Source: Psilocybe azurescens
Taxonomy: Eukaryota > Basidiomycota > Agaricomycetes > Agaricales > Agrocybaceae
Assembly: GCA_023853785.1 (NCBI GenBank)
Contig: JAJIRX010000581.1
Span: 80,073 to 144,072, forward strand
Length of the DNA: 64,000 nucleotides
Direction of reading: 5' to 3'
In this document: piece after piece, positions 37,129-47,371 of the stretch
How the letters are laid out: the number at the start of each line of letters is the position of its first letter
Position numbering within the stretch: the stretch's first letter is position 1
Translations under genes and position numbers: made by a program
Notes under the pieces: model-generated
The model's input: only the letters and a program-made list of their open reading frames with translations
Database searches by the model: none
Told to the model about the DNA's origin: nothing

Positions 37129-38812
37129 AATTCCAAATTCTAAGTTGAGTTTCAAATCATATTGACTGCTTTAGATCGGTTGATGGAATCTCAATCTGAC
37201 GTCCTTTTTTTTTGACACGGTGTGTTATTAGACTAAGTTAGTGTGTATTTGCGTACCGAAGTACTCAGTACTGTCACCGCATTTCAAATTTGATGTTGAC
37301 TTTTGAGGTGTTTTTGAAATTGGAATGGGCCCACAATCAATGCACGGTCTGAGCGTGATTATTTGGAATATATGCAGTCTAACTGGACAGTGGTGACGGC
37401 TGAAGGTATATACATATGGATGAATCATAGAAGTTCAGATGGTATAAAGAACACATAGCACTTATAAGCAGCTGGATACTGAGGGAAGTTGTAGATACGG
37501 GCCCCTATTACTTATCGGGGACGTACTAGGGTGATTACGATGATACATGGGGCGTTTGGCGACCTTGTATATTTCTGAGGCAGCGACCCGAACTTGCCAT
37601 GTGAATTTAGACTTTCGTATGTTTAGAGCTCGAATTTAAAGACGATAACGTCGTTGTGGGCTTTGCCATGTGTAATCGATCGAGAGGGAAGATAATATAT
37701 TTTCTGTAACTATAGGAATAGTTATTCAGAGATAACATTTATTTAGTAGCCCTCAGGACCCTTCAAAGTTTAAAAACACTCGTATACCCTCGTGCATGTA
37801 TCTTATCAAGGACTAGTGTATGTTATGGAGTGATCTAAAGAATAGGGGCTAGGACGTCGTAGTGGATCATGGGTCCCATGACTTATTTCGGACCATCACG
37901 GGCGTCTCCGCTCGATAACCACATCTGAACCGGCTGTGAGAGCACGGAAGCTGTGCTGCTGACAGTGACATAAATATTAAATATCATTGACATTGCGTGG
38001 GGAAGAATCATTGGTCTAAATTTAGCGCTTTGAGATGGCGTTGATGATTTGGCGGTGAGCGTTTGGACGGTTAAATGGTTGACCCATCCGTGTACATCTG
38101 CTATACTAGTAGCTCCACTGCTGCGGAGTCCACTGAGCACAGTCCTCAAGTTGAAGGAGAGTAATGCTGGTCATGAGAAATCCCGCTTTTGTCATTGGAT
38201 GGAGCGTTCTAGGGTATTAGAGTCAGATAATCTGGAGTCTCAAGAGTGTAAATCTTACTGGTCAGGCTAGCCATTGCTTTAAAACAAGTTGGGTTAGAGA
38301 TAGTACTCGGATACGTTATAATGGATTCTCTTTGCACTCACACATTGACTGTATGTCGCACAGCGCACGTATGGCTCCGTGACTGAATGGGCAAATGTAC
38401 AACAGCCTTATCTATCTAAACACCAACTAGGCAAGATAGTAGACCATGTACCGAATTTACTCTGACAGTACTATTACAATTTATCAGAATATTTACGAAC
38501 TTGACACTTTCAACTCGGGAAAAAATCACCAAAATAGAGATATCTTATAATCAAAGCCTACTTCTCGCTTCAAAAGCACGATTTTGTCTTGATTTGTCTT
38601 GATACATTGAATGTTATCGCGTTGTGTTTTTTCCATTTTACGGAGTTGAAATTGACTCGAGAACGTGATTTGACACGTAACACGTGATGAGAAAATGATT
38701 TGGTGGGATCAACAAACGGATGTTGAATCGATTTGGGTTGAGCCAAACGCGTCTCTTCCTTAACCCCCATTTTAACCCCCCCGATTCCCTCACTTTTTTC
38801 CTCCCCTCAAAT
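37129..38812. other. intergenic region, no gene seen
   Basis: AT-rich sequence with scattered short frames only. The right end is a T/C-rich leader directly before the H1-like gene. Confidence 0.45.
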
Positions 38813-39613
38813 ATGCCCCGCAAAGCCGCTGCCACTGCTACTGGAGAGTCTGCTGATGCTGCTGCTGCGCCCCGTCGCTCAACTCGCATCAAGGAACAGC
38901 CTAAGGAGGAGGTTGCTGCGCCCAAGAAGGCCCCAGCAAAGCCCAGGTCTAAGAAAGTCACCAAAGACGACGAAACCAAAGAAGAGAAACCCAAATCGAC
39001 TAAGGCAACCAAGAGAAAGGCTGTCGATGAACCAAATGGCGCTGCGGAAGACGATGAGACGCCTCCCGCTAAAAGGTACTTTTTTGAACCAGAGGCGCAC
39101 GACAATATGTTGAGACATTTTCGCTTAGGCTAAACCCGCATCTAAAGCCAAACCTGCGTCAACCAAGCCCGCCTCTGCTGCTGCTAAGCCTTCCTCGAAG
39201 GCCTCCGCGAAGCCTGCTTCCAAGGCGTCAGTAAAACCGGCGTCTAAGGCTACGAAGCCTGCCTCGCGTGCAGCTTCAGCAAAGCCCGCTTCCCGGGCGG
39301 GATCGAAGAAACCTGCCTCCAAGGTTCGTGTGCTCTCTGTCTCTGTCTGGTCCTATTCCAGATCGTGAACCGTTCTTTCGTCGTTCTTGATGTGTCTACA
39401 TGAGCTGATGATATGACCCGCAGGCTGAAGCTCAACCATCAACTGCAGCTGCTAAGGTTGACGAGACAATCGCTGAAGAACCAGAGGCGGAAGAGGCTGC
39501 TACTGCAGTCGCTCCTGAGCCCGCTCCTGCTCCTGCTGCAGAGGTTCGTGACAGTTTGAATTGATGTTCGAAGACAGTATTAAACGTCTTACATTTTACA
39601 TTTCTAGGCATGA
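38813..39613 (+). CDS. histone-H1-like Lys/Ala/Pro-rich nuclear protein
   Basis: The ATG at 38813 gives MPRKAAATATGESADAAAAP, RRSTRIKEQPKEE, KAPAKPRSKKVTKDDE, KATKRKAVDEPNG and AEDDETPPAK. The next exon is a run of KPAS/KPASKA repeats, followed after further introns by an acidic EEPEAEEA and Pro/Ala end (PEPAPAPAAEA) and a TGA. Exons 2/3 and 3/4 join in phase. The exon 1 donor (AAAAG|GTAC at 39075) is one base out of phase with the acceptor at 39129, so one base appears missing there. Composition and the RRSTR and KRK clusters suggest chromatin or nuclear localisation. No globular winged-helix H1 domain is visible, so it is H1-tail-like rather than a true linker histone. Confidence 0.65.
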
Positions 39614-42151
39614 GAATGTCATCTTCTCCAACATCCACGCATCTTTGCCGTTATCGTGTCAATCTTATTCCATTTATCCCCAACTCCAATCCCCACATTC
39701 CTCTGGTCGTGCTCAACCGACCTTGACCGCATTTTAGGCTGGAGCCGCGTGGATGACCGCTACTCGATGTAACATCTCCCAGATTTCTCCTCTTGGTAAA
39801 ACGCTCGTCTGGCCTATCTATTCCTACGAAACGAAACACATACGGCCTCTGCCTCGAAATAACGTCCCTTTTCTTGATCAAGTTTAAACGCCCCTCGTCG
39901 TGCTATCGTTGTTTCAGTCTTCAGTCTTGTCCCTTATGCGCCTCCATATCGTTACGGTCTTCCTAAGTCCCTCATTTCCATTTTGCGTCCCTCGCTTTCG
40001 GTATTGTTGTTGTTCAAATCTACTAAGTCTGTACGCAAACGATGTATGTTCTGTTGTATGACATGTACGTGTATATTCGAGCCATGGGATTGAGATAATT
40101 TCTTTTATCTCTTCGACCTACGAATCGTTTTGACGTTCTATTCTTTTATCATTTACTACATTTTAGTTACTTATTTCTTATTTCTTCCTATTTCCTACTT
40201 CCTCTACAGCTTCTCTATAGCCCAACCTGACAGCCGTTATAAACCCTCTTGATATACAACACAATCCTTGTGACCGAGTAACCACCCCCTTCTTTTCTAT
40301 ATATCGCTCAACGGCTCCCCATCTATCTATCCTTCCTGTCTTTTTTGATATCTTTTCTTTTTCTTGTAAACGAATGTTTGGATTCCTTCGGCTCACGCTA
40401 GTATGCACTGCGGTCTTTCATTGGGCGGTAGCAGGTACGGTGTTGGCAGCCATCAGTTGTCGATGTCATTGCTTTTTCTTTTTTGTTTGTAGAACCTAGG
40501 CCTTTTCTTTTCCTTTTTTCCTTCGTCCTTTCGGCCGTACCCTCTGCGGGAGATGGTGATGGCGCCGTCGTCGTGGTCTCCTTGGTGGGCTGGTTTTGCT
40601 ATTTCATCCCCTTTCTCATGAATATATATGATTTTATCGGCTCGTACTTATCCTGGCACCCTACTATTTAATGGTCCGCTGGCTCCAACGACCCCTCGAC
40701 TCGACCATCATCTCGTGTATGCACTCGTTCATCTTCATCGTCATGGGCGTCATGATTAATTGGTTCTCCTTCGTTTACTTACTCGCTTTGACACTCAGCG
40801 CTCAGTGGCTCAGCTGATGCTCCATGTGACAGGCTTTGAGCGTCGTAATCGATGCCCAGACTCCGAATGCCCTCCTACCTTGCTCCCACCCACTCCTTGG
40901 CGGTCGTCGATATTCTATGCTGTACGGGTAATCGGTTGCGACAACCTCGTGGCTGGATACACTGGGCTGGCACTGAGCGGACGTCTGTCCAGTGTCAGCT
41001 TGTTGCAGAATCAGCACGTCACTGGCCCCAAGTTGTCCATATTGAACAGATGTTGACTTGAAAGGACATGACAACTGGACTGGAAGATCAAGTGGGGTCT
41101 GCAAACGCTTCTCGAATCTGATTCTTCAAGTTAACTTCAAACAAAAGGGGTTCTTCGTGGTTCTTCTTGTCCACCTCTTATCTCCGTTCTGGAGGCTAGT
41201 GCCAAGTTTAGTTGCTCGGGGTTTTTGCATTCACCTGTTACAGTGATTGGAGGGTGGAAACATGGGTGCCTTCAAGTTCAAATCGTTCGGTTTTAACTTC
41301 CGGCGTTGCTTTGTGCCGGTGCTCTAAGTATTTCACAACTAGATGCCGTCTTTGGGATGTCGTTTCTCACTATTGTCGTGCCTTTGACGCTTTCGTCACA
41401 AGCAGAGACATCGACAATCATAGGTCTTACCGCCAATAGTCACAATTCACGACCTCAATGTGGACAAGACGAGGTTTCAGACACCATTTTGTTCTTGATT
41501 GACCTGGTTTATTCAATCTCCCCACGACTTTTTCTTTTTTCTTTTTGTCTTGCGGCAGTGGAATGTAGGGAAAAAGTCTTTGCTGTTCTGGATTGTCGAG
41601 TCTTATAGAGGGCTGTTGTTCACTTTCTGGTCTTCGGCGGCCGATCGTGGCTTTTTGGAAGCTCTTGGAAGGCACAATGTCGTCGAACACCATCGATGTA
41701 CAGGGAAGCACTCGTCTGTCAACCCTCCACAGATACTGGTTTACGGCCTCTCCGCTCTAATGGTCATGAAAGCTCCAGGTGCTCCGTTGAAGTAGTACGT
41801 ACGCTTCATTTCGGCGCCCAACGACAGTGAGCGTATAACATTGTGCGTAGCCATATCGAGCCGCAACACATCGTCGGCGGGCCAATCCTTCTGCGGACCT
41901 TGCGTCATCGCCTCGACCTGAGTCCATAATTATGAAAAGTCAATTGCAACAGGACTTTATTGTTCGTTGTATACATATAAAAAATACCGGACCTGGTCCG
42001 TGGTTTGTTCTTTCGTTCGTTCGAGTTGGTCCTGCGTTCCTCTTCCTCCGAACGGCTAGTCAATATCTGCTTGCAAGGGCTCTCGAACACTGATTCCCAG
42101 TGAACACTATACTCGATATTTCTGCAGGAGAATTTTACTGCAGCACGAATT
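39614..42151. other. 2.5-kb region, no well-supported gene
   Basis: A plus-strand ATG at about 40374 begins a signal-peptide-like frame (MFGFLRLTLVCTAVFHWAVA) but no protein continues from it. A short minus-strand frame at 41741-41908 is listed separately. Confidence 0.4.
41741..41908 (-). CDS. short open frame, possible last exon or small protein
   Basis: Fifty-five codons starting MTQGPQKDWPADDVLRLDMA and ending GAFMTIRAERP. The frame is open upstream to a possible acceptor (CAG) at about 41916. The composition looks coding (few stops, balanced residues), but no upstream exon was resolved and no family is recognised. It is antisense to the leader of the next plus-strand gene. Confidence 0.25.
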   Translation of the reverse strand: MTQGPQKDWPADDVLRLDMATHNVIRSLSLGAEMKRTYYFNGAPGAFMTIRAERP

Positions 42152-43170
42152 ATGGCCGATAGCGATCGTAGTACTGCCAGAACTCGGGTGGACAGCGCTA
42201 ATACGAAACTGCCCTGGCTCAAGCGGAGAGTCTTCTTTCTATTTACTGCATTTGCCTTTGTGCTGCAGGCGCTGGAGTTGGTGCGTGAACTGCAGTCGTG
42301 ACATATATATTAAGGTTAACGAAGGTGATACCGTATTACTGGCCACAGCATTAAATGCTATCATTAAACTCAACAACAAAGTCAATCGCGACGGGGCGTT
42401 GGTCACTACCACTGGTCTAGGCGTAACTATCGATATAAATAGTTCGTGATGTTATCTTCTGCAGGACGAGGTGCTGATTCGGGTTTCTTCAAAGATGTCT
42501 ATGTCACCGGCATACTCTCCGTTGTCGCTGCCTTTGGAATCGTCGTCACTACAGCTGCGTTTATAGCGTATACGCTCTGGCCCCGCAGATCTCACGGAGA
42601 GTACATACTATCGCAATCCGTCTTCCTGACTGGGTGGACTGCCTGGCTGTTCATCACTCTCGTCGCAGAGACCGCGTTCTACAATACCAGTCGTCCGCGA
42701 GTCACCGTCACTGGCGGGGACCTTGGCGTAGTCCAAATCGACGACCTTAGGGCAGCGTATCGCCCAATCAAATATCGTACGTTCTATGCTTGAACGTTGC
42801 ACCACAACCTCTGACTATTTTTTGTGTATCTTCTGTAGTGCGTAACTCGATCATCCTTCTCTGGTTCTCGTGGATATCTGTCCTTATATGCACCTGCGTC
42901 CTCTTCGTTGCCGCGCATCAAGTCAAGATCTCGCGGTCCCCTGGACCCAAGAAATACGGCCTGACGGCGGAGGAGCTGGCGGGTCTCCCGAAGCGGGATC
43001 TAGGCCACAGACACGATCCAGATGGGTTGGAGGGAGTGAAAGAAAAAACACCTCGCTCGCCTGCCACTGCACCCTCTGGCAAGGACTCAAATCCGGAAGT
43101 TGTTCTTGGAGACTTGGAGAAGGGTGTCGAGACGACGCCGAGCAAGGAAAATGCGGTTGAAGTCCTGTAG
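42152..43170 (+). CDS. four-span membrane protein, hypothetical
   Basis: Four exons give a 290-aa reading without frame breaks: 42152-42280, 42315-42414, 42465-42776 and 42839-43170. Exon 2 is required, because joining exon 1 directly to exon 3 meets a stop. Predicted spans are RRVFFLFTAFAFVLQALEL, VTGILSVVAAFGIVVTTAAF, VFLTGWTAWLFITLVAETAF and SIILLWFSWISVLICTCVLF. A hydrophilic C-tail has GLTAEELAGLPKRDLGHRHD. The topology and size are MARVEL-like, common among fungal plasma-membrane proteins; function unknown. Intron 1 is 34 nt with the GTGCGT donor, or 55 nt if a GTGCTG donor at 42260 is used, which would shorten span 1. Confidence 0.65.
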
Positions 43171-43520
43171 TCTTTGACTCCTCTTTTGTATTTCTTATTC
43201 TTATGACCCTTTTTGCGCTTATGTATGATGTGATGGTTCGTAGTAATGTTGGTTATTTATTTGTGGACAGTTTTCTCGGAGTGCTTGGACGAATACCAAC
43301 TATTTTAATGGACGTTTCATTGATAATGCTGACACGTGTGCCGTGCCTTCTAACTTAGACGACATAGTTAACTTGTTATTTAGCAGTGCCCTTAGTTGAC
43401 TTCTACTTGTCATCGAAGTTACTGGCAATATATTATAAAACTGGTACGTGTCGAGAAGTATACTATTAAGATATTGATTCTTCTAGTTCCTAAGTATAGT
43501 ACAAGGTAGAGTAGTCATAT
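43171..43520. other. intergenic region, no gene seen
   Basis: Convergent 3' flanks of the four-span gene and F-box copy 1. AT-rich. Confidence 0.45.
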
Positions 43521-45205
43521 TTATTCGTATACAGCACACTTAACGGCCAGATCCTCTTGTAGTAGATCGAGTAAGTCCTTTCTCCTAATCCTTTTCGATA
43601 GGTATAGCGAAATATTGGCCGCTTCAAGCTCCAGAAGCCGTAAGAGGACGTCTTTTCCGATGATGTTGTGAATGAGTGTCTTTTCAATGTCCATGAAGTG
43701 CCCGAAGTTGCGTTCTCGGTAGACCACGGTTAGTTCCTCCAAGGGCCGCCTTTGACGGATCGTAGTGGGACCGTAGATGTCTGCTAGAAATTGCCATGGG
43801 ATTTGATTGGGTTCCGAGACAGAATACTTGAATCGTTTAAGGTTGGGAAGGAAGTCTAGTTGTAGGCTAGTTCCATCTATTCCGTCCTTGGTACGAGCGA
43901 AGAGCCCAAGAAACTCCTCCGGGGGTGATCACATCCATTCGAAGGCAAAAGTTCCAAGTTTTCGATTGAAGGCCTACTTTGGAGGAGTTGAATCATTGAG
44001 TTGTCGTCGTATATGGCGTCGTTGACGATGAAGGTTTTCAATGAACATGAAGACCGATCCAAAAGATATATTAGGCTATCGCAGAAAAAGTGGCCATGCA
44101 GCATCTTGAGACACAACTCTTTCAGATTAGGGACCACGAGGGTTTTGAAAAGCTTTTGCATGAACGGCTGAGAAGGTTCATCGCGCTGATGGCGTATTTC
44201 AATATCTCGAAGCCTGTCGTGGATTATGCTTTCGGAGATGACATTAGGATTCGTTTTAAAGCTATACCATGCGTCCACAAGGACGAGGCGCTCCAGCATG
44301 GGTGCCAAAAATATCAGCTCCAAACAGTCGAGCTCCCTCAAACCTCTTGCTATAACTTGAGTTACGTGAGTGTAGGAAATTACCAGCGTTTTAAGAGAGA
44401 GATCAAGTATCACCGCGAAGGTTGGCTGGGGTGGTCCAGCTTGAAGTTTAAATTGGTTGTCCTCATCGTCGTAAAAATTGTTGCCGTCAAAGTCGTCAGG
44501 CGTTACGCCTAGATGCTCAAGAATCGGCGTTCCGAGAGGATATCCGGTGAAACTTGCTAAAAGTTCAGGTGGGCAGCTGATGCTGAGACACTGCCAGCGA
44601 TGCGAATATTCGTTGAAAATGTCAATGAAGGGACCAAAATCCTGTTTCATTTGCTCTGAAAACTCATATTCGTCGCGGTTTGCGTCATATTCCTGGGTAC
44701 CAAGCTTGATCGATATAGCCAGAGGCATCTCGCCAGACCTGGAGAGCCATTCTCGAGAAATTTCTAAATGGCTCGAGGAAGGCTTCTCATCCGGGCCAAA
44801 TTTGCACTTTATGTAAGTCCAGAGCCTTGGGGTCGACCAAGCAATTTGGCGCCAGCTCCAGCAGACCGCACCCAGCGTCAGTGGGTTTAAGAACGACGCC
44901 CTCTTGATGGGGTCCGTCCACGGTTCCGTCCAGTAGTCGGCAATACACCACGAGAAAATCCTTGCCACGACTTCAGCTGGCATTCGATTGATAATGGGCG
45001 CGTGAAGATATCTTGTGTCCGCTTTATTATCGCTCTGCTGGGCCAGCAGCCTGTCGAGAAAGGTCCTGGACGGCGCGAGCTTCACGTCCAATTCTATATA
45101 TCGAGCGCATGGAAGACAAGGGATTCTGTCCGCCATTTCACATTGGCCAAATAATACAGAATTTTGTGCCTCTTGAGAGTCTGGAAAGAATACACAATTT
45201 TGCAT
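43521..45205 (-). CDS. F-box-like protein, copy 1 (one frame break)
   Basis: F-box proteins recruit substrates to SCF ubiquitin ligases. After a Cys-containing head (MADRIPCLPCARYIELDVKL) and a coiled segment (FLDRLLAQQSDNKADTRYLH) comes the F-box-like core APIINRMPAEVVARIFSWCI, then FLNPLTLGAVCWSWRQIAWS, TPRLWTYI and EWLSRSGEMPLAISIKL, followed by leucine-rich repeat-like strands. This order is typical of the expanded Agaricomycete F-box family. The frame runs clean from ATG (45205) to 43926, then shifts at a G5 run at 43921-43925 (C on the coding strand). One more base there continues into FLGLFARTKDGIDGT, LDFLPNLKRFKYSVSEPNQI and an end KDLLDLLQEDLAVKCAVYE that matches the C-terminus of copy 2. 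Confidence 0.8.
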
Positions 45206-45778
45206 TGCGGTGGTGGTGCAAGAGAAGTTCGCATTGTATAACTTCAGGGTATATTCAAAACATCAAATTCAAATCCCGCGATTTAACAATTGTTCCCGGT
45301 CCTGGCAAGTGCCATTCGAGGGCCATCATCCTATGGCTCCATGCCACTCGGAGTGATTACAGCGTACCATGTTGTAACTTAAGCAGTCCTCGACAAATCC
45401 TCGAAATAGCTAAATTATGATAACACTATTTCTGATGATTCGCTTTAGCGCTCGAGCATCGCGACTTCAGCTGGGGATCTACTCAATGCACAGAGATCAC
45501 AAGGTGAATTAAATGGCGGGAAGTTGAGTCTTTGCGCACAAATCCCGCCACATTGCGCCGCTCCCGACCACTGCTATCGAGTCATATCGGACTGCCAGTC
45601 GTCTTCCTTGTCGCACAACCCATCCATTCTGGTCATTATTGACGGCGACATTCTTCCAGCGATCGAGTATGTGAAAAAAAAGCATTCCTTGAGTCAGTAA
45701 ACAAGCTACATAGTAATCGGAGTAATCCAGAAGCATGTTAAATTGTTCGATTTAAATTTTTTTTAAAGGTGTGTCATG
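45206..45778. other. intergenic region between F-box copies
   Basis: It contains one member of a diverged repeat pair (45614-45673). No gene is seen. Confidence 0.45.
45614..45673. repeat. diverged direct repeat, member A
   Basis: Sixty nt resemble 48595-48655 (same orientation, roughly 80% identical by eye), from CACAACCCATCCATTC to CGATCGAGTATGTG. Confidence 0.6.
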
Positions 45779-47371
45779 CTACTCTAACAATGTCATCAAA
45801 TACGTCTTGGGTATTCTGAAAGGTAAGTAGAGAGTTACCCCAGCCTCCACCATTTCGAGAAGATCTTCAATAGTGTCCCTATCTATCTTCCCGCTTTGGA
45901 TGAGCGTCTTCGGAGGGTTGATATTCCGTGAGCCCTTCGAGTAACTCGGTTTTTCTATTATGGTCAATGTGGTCAATGGCCTGCTGGGTCCGGCAAATGT
46001 GCCAAGAATGTTGGGTATAAGGAGCCAGGGGATTGACTCAGGAGAGTGAATACCGAACACAAACCTTTGAAGGTTCGGAAGAAACGTCAGTTGAGAACGT
46101 CCATCCGAGGCAACGTTGGTGAGAGCAAAGATTACAAGTATATCAGCCATATCTTCCTCGTTCGCACAAAGAGGGAAGAGGGCCAGCCTTTCAATAGAAG
46201 AAATCTCTGTGAATATGGTAATGATATTATTATAGTCGAATCCAGGTCCGTAAAATGTGAGAGACTTCAGGATGCAGGTGGAGCGTGCCACCAGAGAGGC
46301 CAGGCTATGAGCTGCGACATCTCGGGCTTGAACTGATGTAGCTGTGACGGACAAGTTTTGAAGAGCAGGTAACGTGAGTTGGTCAAGAAAGGGCATAGTG
46401 TGCGTGTCATTCATATTCCCAACCCCAACGATGGTAAGCGCTCGAAGATTGCGGTGAACGACACGGAGATTTTCCATTGGAGAATTATCTCTTGGATTTT
46501 TTGGAAGTAAATGTATTCGGCATTTTTCTAGCCTGGAGGCCAACTGTAGCAGCTCCAGTGCTTTCCCGGTCATGCTATACTCTAGGTTCGTCCAGATGAG
46601 GTTGTCCCAGGAGATATCCAACAACTTAAGCGACATTCTCGTAATTGATATGGAGTTAGGCCGTGGTTTTATCCCTCTCATGCTGAATTGGTCTGGTATC
46701 TTGACTGACAGTGCTGTCGAGGGCTGGTGCGACGGAGTAATGTATATTCCCAATGTTCGGAGAATGGGTGCACCGCTTGAGTTGCCAGTGAAGCGGCATA
46801 TAATACCCGGTGGACAATTGATGATTAATTTTTGCCAGCGATTCGAATAGTCATTAAAGACGTTGATAAAATGAATAAACGACTGCGGAACTTCTATCCA
46901 GTCATAGCGGGCGCGTGGGTCAAAGGATATACGTATCGAAAGAGGCAGCTGTCCAGATCTGGAAAGCCATTCTCGAATAACTTCCGTTTTGTTAGAAAGG
47001 GGTTTGTTGTCCAGATCACATGCGATGTGAGACCACAGCTGCGGTGTAGACCATGCAAGTTGACGCCACGGTAGACACACTGCGCCTAACGTCAAGGGGT
47101 TGGAGAATGACAACTTTGAACGGGCGTTCATAGTATAATCAGGGAGCGACCAGTAAAAAATGAGAGCGGTTATTTCCTGTGGAAATCGATAGATGATTGG
47201 GTCGTGGATTCGGTTTATTTCTGCTCGTGTTTCGCGCTGCTGGGACAGCAGATCTTCAAGTAGCCTTTTTGTTTCTACTATACGACCCTCCAGTTCTACA
47301 TGTCGAGTACATGGGTTGCACGGCTTTCCATCTAGTATGTCGCACTTGTCATAAGCTTTAATGCCGGTCAT
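45779..47371 (-). CDS. F-box-like protein, copy 2, intact
   Basis: This is an uninterrupted 530-aa frame from the ATG at 47371; the open frame upstream to 47410 has no ATG. The head MTGIKAYDKCDILDGKPCNP has the Cys pattern shared with copy 1 and the pseudogene. A coiled segment KRLLEDLLSQQRETRAEINR precedes the F-box-like core IHDPIIYRFPQEITALIFYW, then SFSNPLTLGAVCLPWRQLAW, TPQLWSHIACDLD and EWLSRSGQLPLSIRISF, followed by leucine-rich repeats (TLGIYI, LELLQLASRLEKCRIHL, LRVVHRNLRALTIVGVG, PALQNLSVTATS). The end is DLLEMVEAGVTLYLPFRIPK and a short tail. It is intronless in this reading. The likely role is an SCF substrate adaptor; the target is unknown. Confidence 0.85.
   Translation of the reverse strand: MTGIKAYDKCDILDGKPCNPCTRHVELEGRIVETKRLLEDLLSQQRETRAEINRIHDPIIYRFPQEITALIFYWSLPDYTMNARSKLSFSNPLTLGAVCLPWRQLAWSTPQLWSHIACDLDNKPLSNKTEVIREWLSRSGQLPLSIRISFDPRARYDWIEVPQSFIHFINVFNDYSNRWQKLIINCPPGIICRFTGNSSGAPILRTLGIYITPSHQPSTALSVKIPDQFSMRGIKPRPNSISITRMSLKLLDISWDNLIWTNLEYSMTGKALELLQLASRLEKCRIHLLPKNPRDNSPMENLRVVHRNLRALTIVGVGNMNDTHTMPFLDQLTLPALQNLSVTATSVQARDVAAHSLASLVARSTCILKSLTFYGPGFDYNNIITIFTEISSIERLALFPLCANEEDMADILVIFALTNVASDGRSQLTFLPNLQRFVFGIHSPESIPWLLIPNILGTFAGPSRPLTTLTIIEKPSYSKGSRNINPPKTLIQSGKIDRDTIEDLLEMVEAGVTLYLPFRIPKTYLMTLLE

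Noticed and set aside
40374..40671. Signal-peptide-like frame followed by a hydrophobic frame
   Set aside because: A possible intron joins them but the product is very hydrophobic and short, and the region is T/C-rich low-complexity sequence.
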